NCBI RefSeq assembly: GCF_000340215.1
Contig: NW_006921535.1
Coordinates: 5,325,528-5,389,527, forward strand
Origin: Pseudocercospora fijiensis CIRAD86
Lineage: Eukaryota; Ascomycota; Dothideomycetes; Mycosphaerellales; Mycosphaerellaceae
Direction: 5' to 3'
DNA: 64,000 nt
Below, one piece after another: positions 54,997 through 64,000 of this stretch (positions are counted from its first letter, which is position 1; each line of letters starts with the position of its first letter). Under the pieces are notes generated by a model, which saw only the letters and a list, made by a program, of their open reading frames with translations, was not told where the DNA came from and made no database searches. A program made the translations under genes and the position numbers.

Positions 54997-57900
54997 TTAT
55001 AGGCCCTTAGCCTTCTTCTTGTTCTTTATACTAGTCTAATACTTATCTAACAACTCGGTTATGTCTTTAAAGGAACCTTCAGCTTCCTACGAGTCCTATT
55101 TAGGTAGATAGTCTTGCTATCTTAGCAGGTACTCCTTCTTGCCTTACCTAGTCCGGTGCTATAAGATACGTTCTATAGACTATAGCTCTTTACCGTCCGC
55201 TAGTATGTCTTCGTGTTCTGTAGGGGCTTTATCCCCTTCGCGTAGGTAGTACGGCTTAAGGAGGGATACATAGAAGGTGTCGTAGATAGTATAATAGGGT
55301 AGAAGCTATAACTAATAGGCCTAACTACTACCCTTCGGTTCTCGGATACGAAATGGGCTAATGTATCTTAGTGCGAGCTTGGGCCTTGTTTTACTATTAG
55401 GTAATAGGTATTTGCGGATGCGGAGGTTCTTAGTGCTTAGTATAACTATATCGCCTTGTTTAAAGGTTATTAGCGTATAGTGCTTGTCGTAGTAGGTCTT
55501 TTAGTACTCTTAAGCCTTTGTCAACTTCTCGGCTATCTTAGTATAGATTTCTCGCATCTTCTGAACCCTCTCAATAGCCGCTAGTGTTTCGGGTACTTAA
55601 CGCGCTTCCCTTTCCTTACGCTCGGCCTCGAGCGAGGTAAATGGATCTTATAGTAAGGCGGCGTTCTAGCCTATTATAGCTATGTATAGTAAAACCTTAG
55701 TAGATGAGTGTACACTATTGTTATATATGAATTCTATAGGCTATAGGAGGTTGACCTAGTCGTTAGGGTTCTCGTTAATGTAACTGCGCAGGTACTGCTA
55801 TAGGGTAGCATTCTACCTCTCTGTTTAACCGTTAGTCTATAGATAGAAGGCTATTAATAGCCGATGCTTCAGTCTTAGCTGTAGGCATATCTCGCTCTAA
55901 TAATAGGATATAAATGTCGTGCCCCGGTTAGAGACTATCCCCTTAGGGGTCCCCTAATAGGTATAGAAGATATTGCTCTACAGAGCCTCTACTATATTAA
56001 TAGCAGTCCAATCCTTCCGTGCCGGGATGTATCGAGCGCCTTTAGTAAACCGATCTACTATAACAAGGATAGTATCGAAGATGTCCTTACTACCCCTACG
56101 TTTAGTAGGTAGAAGGCCTATAATAAAGTCTATTATAAGCTCTGCAAATGGCTTCTTTAGAATAGGGAGTAAAGACAACTCGCTAAATAGTAAGTGCTTT
56201 AGTGCTTTAACTCGTTAACACACGGCATACGTGTTTACGTAGTCCTTTATGTCCCGCTTACTATTTAGCTAGTAGTATATGCGCGATAGTAGCTCGTGCG
56301 ACCTCTCTATACTATAGTAACCGGCAAGCTTACTATTATAGTATCGCTTAAGAAGCTCTTGTCGGATCGAATGTTTAGCGGGGACATAGTATCTGCCCTT
56401 AAACCTTAAGTAACCTTTATCGTCGATCGACTAATTACTCTTGCTAGATCGAGTCTTTCGCCTACTTATAAGCTTGTCTATACGTTTAGTAGCAAAGGCG
56501 TCCCTCCGCTAAGCCTGTAATAGCTTATCTATAAACGATTAACTATCCCTATTTGCAAGGTTATTTAATAGCACCCTCGCTATTAAACGAGGTACGTATT
56601 ATATGCATCTAATAGCACTAGCAGCCGGATTAACTACATTAGTGCTATCGCTGTTACTATATATTACGATGTCGACTAGGGAGTTATTATAACTTCTCCT
56701 GTCTGTGTCCTTAGCTCTTGCCTTAACACGCACTATCAATATAGTAAGAGTATTAATATGCTTTAAGCCGTCGCGGAGTCCGGTAAGCCGCTTATCCTAC
56801 GCTTGCTTATTAACAATACGGGCTATAGCAATCTTATGCTATAGGGTTGGAAACAAAGAATTAATATATTAGGTCTCGCTGTCGTAATTAGGTCGCCTCG
56901 ATAGGCTATCGGCAGGGTTACTTACGCCTAGCCGGTGTAATATATTAAAATCAAACCCGGCGAGGTAGACGGCCTATCTAGCCTATCGACCTATAACTCT
57001 AGTAACCTTAGTAATGCTACGGAGGTTGTTATAGTCTATATAGACCTGTATCGTATATTAGGCCCTATCGAGGTAATAGCTCTAATGCTTAAAGGCCTCG
57101 ACAATAGCTAAGAGCTCTTGCTCGTAGGTCTCGTAGCGACGCTTAGCATCGATTATCTTCCTCGAGAAGAAGGTAATCGGGTACTAGTGATTGTTATTAG
57201 CCTATTGTAATATAATAGCTAATATAGCAAACTGTAAAGCGTTAGTCTTAATGCGGATCTGCTTGCTTAGTACAAAATAGTATAATAAGGGGACTTTAGT
57301 AAAGCGCTGCTTTAGACCGTTAAAAGCGGCTTGTGCTCTGTTAGTCTATTTGAACTCTCTAGTCGGGTTAGCCTTAGTTTTAGTAAGCTTAGTTAGTAGC
57401 ATTATATGCCTCGAATAGCCCTTAATAAATCGGCGATAGAAGTTAGCAAAACCGAGGAACGACTATAGCTCCTTAATTAACGTAGGAATAGGCTATTTAG
57501 TAATGGTTTTGATCCGATTAGGATTAGCCTTAATACCCTCGGTTAATACGAGGAAGCTAAGGAAGGACACCTCTTTAGTAGCAAAGGTGTATTTAGAGGG
57601 TTTGTAGTACAAGCTATAGGCCCTTAGGCGATCGAGTACCTTACGGACTATAGCCTAGTATTCCGCAATGTTAGGAGAGTGTATGTAAACTAGGATGTTA
57701 TCTAGGTAAACTATACAAAGGTGATCTAATAGGCCCGAAAGGGCCCGATTGATGTAGGACTAGAATGTTATAGGGGCATTAGCTAAGCCGAATAGCATAA
57801 CCAAGTACTCGAAATGCCTATAACGAGTGCGAAAGGCTGTCTTCTATTTATCGCCCTTGCGAATACGGATGCGGTAATAGGCGTCCTTAATATCTAATGT

Positions 57901-60485
57901 AGTGTAGTAATAGGCACTAGAAAGGCGATCGAGGGTCTTATTAATAAGAGGAAGTAGATAGCGATCTTTAATAGTAACAGCGTTAAGCCTACGATAATCG
58001 ACATAGAGGCGCAGGCTACTATCCTTCTTTAGCACGAAGAGGATAGGTACACTAGCAGGGCTGTTACTATATCGAATGCGACTATTAGCTAGGTTTTCCT
58101 CTAGGTACTTACGTAGCATAGCAAGCTCTCGTTTACTAAGGTTGTAGAGGGGACCAAAAGGAACCTCTTTACCCTCTATAATATTAATCTTATAATCCGT
58201 CTCTTTAAACATAGGCAATGTCGATGCCAAGTAGTATTTGAACACATTAATATAGGTCTCTCGGATAGGCTCTAGTATGCGAGCAAGCTAATTAGGATTA
58301 TTAGGGGGTATAGGTTTATCGTTATCACTACCGAGCAGGTCGGCCGTCGGATCGGCTAGGGTTAGGTTGCTAATAAACAGGACCCTAATATTATTAGGGC
58401 ACTCGCTAATATTAATGTGTTTAATGTCCTCTTTCCTAGCGATTCTAAATCGCTATTATTGACTGCCTAAGTCTATAACCATAGCATAGTACTTAAGAAC
58501 AGGGTTGCTAATAACAATCTTAGATAGGAGGCTGTCTATATCTACCGCGTAGGTAGTAAAGTTTAGTAGGCGCTTATTGCCGAGGTCGTCCTTTAGGGCT
58601 ATATAGACATAGTAGGCCCTATAGGTTAAGTGCCGAGCGTTATTAAACTAAGCAAGGGTTAGTAGGTTAGTCCTAGGCAGTTGTCGAAGGTCTAATTGCT
58701 TAGCTAGGCGATAGCTAATAAGGGCACTAACTGAATTTCCGGGGTCTAGTATAACCTTTGCCTTATAGTTAGTATCGGGCCTAGATATAAGACAGGTACG
58801 TATAATAGCTAGCACAATGTCGATAGTCTTACGCCGTACGAGGCTAACAGTTAGTGCGGCGCTTACTCTTTTTTCGAAGGTTGGCCTATAGGGGTAGCGT
58901 TAGCTACTAAAAGGTGCTTTCGGTATTTAGCGGCAGTACGGTCGATTCGGGCCTAGTCCTTAGGTTTGTCGCATTAGCCTAGTAGATAGCTAGTACTATC
59001 ACAATTGAAGCACTTTAGTCCGGTTAGGGGATTGCTATAGCTGTTGCCGCTATTATTAGCCGAGCGATTAGTACTATAGGGATACGAGCCCCTTCTACGG
59101 CCCCTATTACGGCCTCCTCTATATAGCCGCCGGCTACGGCTTCTGCTACGGTCGTTGTTACTATTCCTATTGTTAGCATTGTTGTCTTAGTAGGAACCTT
59201 AGTTTCCTCCGCGGCTACGGTTGCTACGGTTGTTAGTAGGTCGGATCCTTGATTCTAGTCGTTACTAGAGCTAGATAGCTCGTTTAGTAGTTTCGACTTC
59301 GACTATAAATTAAATGCGTATAAGATTGGTCTGTTCGAATACGCGACGGCGGTCTAATTCAAGGACTAATTCCTATCGCAATTTAGGGCGTATTTCGGAA
59401 ATCTAGATAGAGTCGGTCTTAGCTAGCAAATCGTCTTCGAGGGTCTTTAAATAGGCCTTAAATAAACGGGCTAATTAATTAGTCTTTTACTTAGCCCGAA
59501 GGTACTAGTCCTAAGCGTGTTGTTGCCTTAGTATAGGGTTTCTAAGGGTGTCTAGCATAATAGTTTTGTAGGTTTGCTACTAAATAGCGGTCTAATTAGT
59601 AAGGGAGTTAAAGTGGTTATCCTAGGTACGCTTTAGGTCTCTATTAATGTATTGCATAGCATAGACGACTAGCGAATAGTCGTCTAGTAGGGCCCTTAGT
59701 GCATTTCGTTAGTTAAGCTCACAGTTACGTATGTGATTATTGTACTGCTTGCGGCTAGAGCTATTAAATACGGTACAGTCCTTAAGTTTAGTATCCTTCT
59801 TCTAGACTGGGACTGATAGTAAGGAAGGCCCTACTATCGGCTCAGTGTTAGTTGTTAGGGCCTCCTAAAGGCGGCGAATTTCGAGGAGATTATCCTTTAG
59901 CTATTGTTCTTAGCGCAAGGCAGTAAGCCTATTTTAGGTAGCTTCTTAAAGTCTCGCTACTAGCTAGGGCCTAAAGGCTAGCTAGCTATATCGTCGATTA
60001 ACAATGTTGTTAAGAATGTTATTAACAGGCAATTCTAGATCGTCACCTAGAATTACAGGTTCTTCTTTAGCAGGCTTAGTAGTAGGCCCTTTAGTAGGAG
60101 GCACTTTAGCAGGAACCTTAGTAGGCACTTTAGTAGGCGCTATACTACTAGCGTTGTCGTTGCTAGCGCTGCTAGCGGCAGCACGGTTGTTGTTTCGTAA
60201 TAAACCGGCTATTATAATAGGGGGTAATACTAATAATGTATTATTAGCCCCTAAGATACGGATATAGCGGAATTAGTAGATATCGGTCTAGTACGATTGA
60301 CTTAGTATAGTAGGCCGTATAGAAGGCCTTGCTTAATGATTGGTACGGTTGCTTCGATAGAGTAGTATATATAGGTCCCGTTCTTCGGGCGCAATATAGT
60401 TAGATTAGTCTTATTCGTAGCTATACCGCTAAAAGCTTAAAATAAGGACTATCTAGCTGCTGCCCTTAAAGGGTAGATCGAATAC
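54997..60485 (-). pseudogene. Ty3/Gypsy chromovirus gag-pol, copy A, RIP-inactivated
   Basis: In element order (high to low coordinate): gag at about 60.27-59.0 kb; a zinc knuckle at 59013-58970 reading CFNC...Y...C, with the His changed to Tyr; protease region about 58.9-58.3 kb; reverse transcriptase with a clean stretch 58245-57844 ([16 protein letters not shown]) and catalytic box YLDN at 57708-57697, where relatives have YxDD; RNase H about 57.2-56.9 kb; integrase core with DTILVIVDRFTKGARYIP at 56178-55978; chromodomain about 55.18-55.02 kb. Stops throughout. The Asp to Asn change in the catalytic box is what RIP would cause. Confidence 0.88.
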
Positions 60486-60685
60486 TGTATAAGAAGGGTT
60501 ATATTAGTAGGTAGATAGGGTAGTAGTAGGTACAGGTAGTATTCGATAGAGATCTAAGAGGAGAGGGAGGAAGGTAGGCTAGTTAGCCTAACGCCAAGCG
60601 CCAAGCCCTGCCTAAGGCATTAAGACCCTAGCTTCACTCGAGCCTAGTTACATACTAATTACGTATAACCTCTTTAGTCCTAATA
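60486..60685 (-). repeat. Gypsy LTR fragment between copies A and B
   Basis: Matches the first 200 bp of the LTRs at 53645 and 52044 and then jumps to internal sequence of copy B. About 1.15 kb of LTR is missing. Serves as the broken 5' LTR of copy A or 3' LTR of copy B. Confidence 0.75.
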
Positions 60686-63600
60686 GTAATATAGCTTAAG
60701 GAGGGATATATAGAAGGTGTTATAGATAGTGTAATAAGGAGTAAGCTATAACTAATAGGCCTATACGGAGGAGCCCTTAACTTCTCAAATGCGGAATAGA
60801 CTAATATACCTTAGTACTAGTTTAGGGCGTATTTTGCTATTAGGTAGTAAGTGTTTGCGGATGCGGAGGTTCTTCGTACTAAGCATAACTATGTCGCCTT
60901 ATTTGAAGGTTATTAGCGTATAGTGTTTATTATAGTAGGCCTTCTAATAGGCCTAGGCCTTTGCTAGTTTGTTAGCTATCTTAGCGTGAATCTCTCGCAT
61001 CTTTTAAACCCTCTTAATAGCCGCTAGTGTCTTAGGTATTAGTACTTGATACGCTTCCCTTTCCTTACGCTCGGCCTCGAGCGATAGGGGATCTTGTAGC
61101 ATAGCTGCGTTCTGGCCTATTATAGCTATATATAGTAACACCTTGGTTAATAAGTAGACACTGTTATTATATACGAATTTAGCTAGCTATAGGAGGTTGA
61201 CCTAGTCGTTAGGGTTCTCGTTAATGTAACTACGCAGGTACTGCTATAGGGTAGCATTCTGCCTTTTAGTCTAACTATCTATTTGCGGATAGAATGCTAT
61301 AGATAGGCGATGCTTAAGTCTTAGCTATAGGCAAATCTTACTCTAATAGTAAGATATGAATGTCGAGCCCCGGTCGGAGACTATCCCCTTAGGGGTTCCC
61401 TAATAGCTATAGAAGATGTTGTTCTATAACGACTTAGCTAGGTTAATAGCCGTCTAATCCTTTCGGGTAGGAATATAACGAGCGCCCTTAGTAAACCGAT
61501 CTACGACAACTAGGATAGCATTATATATATCCTTACTACCCCTACGCTTAGTAGGCGGGAGGCCTGTAATAAAATCTATTATAAGCTTAGCAAATAGCTT
61601 CTTTAGAATAGGGAGTGAAGACAACTCGCTAAATAGTAAGTGCTTTAGTGCTTTGACTCGTTAATATACGGCATACGTGTTTACGTAGTCCTTTATATCC
61701 CGCTTACTATTTAGCTAGTAGTATATGCGCAATAGTAGCTCGTACGACCTCTCTATACTATAGTGACCGGCAAGCTTACTATTATAGTGTTGCTTAAGAA
61801 GCTCTTATCGGATCGAATGTTTAGCGGGGACATAGTATCTGCCCTTAAACTTTAAATAACCTTTGTTATCGATCGACTAGTTGTTACTCTTACTAGATCG
61901 AGTCTTTCGCCTACTTACAAGCTTGTCTATACGTTTAGTAGCAAAGGCGTCCCTCTACTAAGCCCGTAACAGCTTATCTATAAACGATTGACTATCCCTA
62001 TTTGTAAGGTTATTTAATAGTACCCTCGCTATTAAACGAGGTACGCATTGTATGCATCTAATAGCACTAGTAGCCGGATTAACTGCATTAGTGCTTTGAT
62101 CGCTGTTACTGTATATAGCGATATCGACTAGGGAGTTATTATAACTTCTCCTATCTATATCCTTAGCTCTTGCCTTAATACGTACTATTAATATAGCAAG
62201 AGCATTAACATACTTCAAGCCGTCGCGGAGTCCGGTAAGCTGCTTATCCTACGCTTACTTATTAACAATACGGGCTATAGCAATCTTATACTGCAGGGTT
62301 AGAAACAAAGAATTAATGTATTAGGTTTCGCTGTCGTAATTAGGTCGCCTCGATAGGCTATCGGCAGGGTTACTTACGCCTAGCCGGTATAATATATCAA
62401 AATCAAACCTAGCGAGGTAGACGGCCTATCTAGCCTATCGACCTATAACCCTAGTAACCTTAGTAATGCTACGGAGGTTATTATAGTCTGTATAGACCTG
62501 AATAGTATACTAAGCACTATCGAGATAGTAGCGCTAGTACTTAAAGGCCTCGACAATAGCTAGGAGCTCTTGCTTATATATCTCGTAGCGACGCTCTATA
62601 TTAATTATCTTCCTCGAGAAGAAGGCAATCGGGTACTAGTAATAGTTATTATCTAATTGCTAGGACATAATAGCCGATATAGCGAACTGTAAAGCGTTAG
62701 TCTTAATTCGGATCTGCTTGTTTAGCACGAAATAGTATAACAAGGGGACTTTAGTAAAGCGTCGCTTTAGACCGTTAAAAGCGGCTTGTACTCTATTAGT
62801 CTATTTGAATTCTCTAGTCGGGTTAGCCTTAGTTTTAGTAAGCTTAGTTAGTAGCATTACGTGCCGCGAGTAACCTTCGATAAATCGACGGTAGAAGTTA
62901 GCAAAACCTAGGAATAATTGAAGCTCTTTAATACTAGTAGGCGTCGGCCACTTAGTAATAGTCTTAATCCGATTAGGATTAGCCTTAATACCCTCGGTTA
63001 ACACGAGGAAGCTAAGGAAGGATACCTCTTTAGTAGCAAAGGTGTATTTAGAAGGCTTGCAATATAGGCTATAGGCCTATAGGCGGTCGAGGACCTTTCG
63101 TACTATAGCCTAGTGTTCTGCAATGTTAGGTAAGTGCGTATAAACTAGGATGTCATCTAGGTAAACTATATAGAGGTGATCTAATAGGCCTAATAGGGCC
63201 CGATTGATATAGGACTAGAATATTGTAGGGGCGTTTACTAGCCTAAATAGTATAACTAGATACTCGAAATAGCTATAGCGGGTACGGAAGGCTGTTTTCT
63301 ATTTATTACCCTTACGGATGCGGATGCGATAGTATACATCCTTAATATCTAATATAGTATAGTAGTAAGCACTAGAAAGGCGATCGAGGGTCTTATTAAT
63401 AAGAGGAAGTAGACAGCGATCTTTAATAGTAACAGCATTAAGCCTACGATAATCGATATAGAGGCGTAGGCTACTATCCTTCTTTAGTACGAACAGGATA
63501 GGGGCACTAGTAGGGCTGTTACTATACCGTATCCGGCTATTAGCTAGGTTTTCCTCTAGGTACTTACGCAATATAGCAAGCTCTCGTTTACTAAGGTTAT

Positions 63601-64000
63601 AGAGGGGGCTAAAAGGAACCTCCTTGCCCTCTATAATGTCAATCTTATAATCCGTCTCCTTAAACATAGGCAACGTCGATGCTAAGTAGTGTTTGAATAT
63701 ATTAATATAGGTCTCTCGAATAGGCTCCGGTATACGCTTAAGCTATTTAGGGTCTATGCTATTAGGGGGCACAAGTTTATCGTTATTACTACCGAGCAGG
63801 TCGGCAGTTAGATTAGCTAAGGCGGAGGCTAGTATTAGGTTACTAATAAATAGGACCCTAATATTATTAGGACACTCGCTAATATCGATGTGTTTAATAT
63901 CCTCTTTCCGAGCGATTCTAAATCGCTATTGCTAGCTGCCTAAGTCTATAACTATAGCATAGTACTTAAGAACAGGGTTGCTAATAACAATGTTAGATAG
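60686..64000 (-). pseudogene. Ty3/Gypsy chromovirus pol, copy B, runs off the window
   Basis: Same order and orientation as copy A: integrase about 61.9-61.2 kb, with ILVVVDRFTKGARYIP and, further on, YPQIDSQTKRQN (usual HPQTDGQTER); RNase H and RT connection at 63004-62801 (LQLFLGFANFYRRFIEGY); reverse transcriptase clean stretch 63673-63299. The catalytic box at 63163-63152 still reads YLDD. The integrase and other parts hold stops. gag and the 5' LTR lie beyond 64000. The downstream chromodomain seems lost with the deleted LTR segment. Confidence 0.87.

Noticed and set aside
60004..60267. Plus-strand ORF with Val/Gly/Leu repeats
   Set aside because: Antisense of the Gypsy gag region; the frame has no homology of its own.

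Overview
The window is nuclear DNA of a filamentous ascomycete (Pezizomycotina, probably Dothideomycetes; the class is an inference). Evidence: genes carry many 45-76 nt GT-AG introns with CTAAC/CTGAC-like branch sites, the proteins match fungal MFS, transcription-factor and F-box-like families, and about half the window is transposon sequence with the marks of repeat-induced point mutation (RIP): TpA-rich, CpA/TpG-poor, with Gln/Trp codons turned into TAG/TAA.

Layout. 1-11.7 kb is a gene island: the 3' end of a nicotinamidase gene (+), a stretch of small multi-exon genes (about 1.9-4.4 kb), a 1 kb RIP relic, then two well-resolved MFS transporter genes on the minus strand, one sugar-type (5 exons) and one of the anion:cation symporter type (7 exons). 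11.7-26.9 kb is a transposon block: a TIR element with a Tc1/mariner DD34E transposase plus a second converging ORF, followed by an 11 kb unit holding a Helitron Rep-helicase, a Ulp1-like protease ORF and several tandem arrays, bounded by hairpin-forming inverted repeats. 26.9-28.9 kb is a short host island with a tRNA-Arg(ACG) gene that carries both the usual anticodon-loop intron and an unexpected 50 nt insertion in the D-loop. 28,872-32,508 is a complete but RIP-killed PIF/Harbinger element with 34 bp TIRs and a TCA target-site duplication. 32.8-48.6 kb is host DNA: a small secreted Cys-rich protein beside the Harbinger element, an F-box-like gene, several decayed genes including a broken MFS transporter, and a fungal transcription-factor gene. 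48.6-64 kb is a second transposon block: a hAT relic, then three Ty3/Gypsy chromovirus copies in the same orientation with 1.35 kb LTRs; the last runs off the window.

The intact genes suggest solute uptake (sugar and organic anion transport, NAD precursor salvage), one regulator and one secreted candidate effector. I see no metabolic cluster. All transposon proteins seen are interrupted by stops, so these elements are not autonomous here. Exon coordinates of the transporters, the secreted protein and the 87-residue protein were worked out by hand and keep frame at every junction; many other small ORFs in the host regions could not be resolved.
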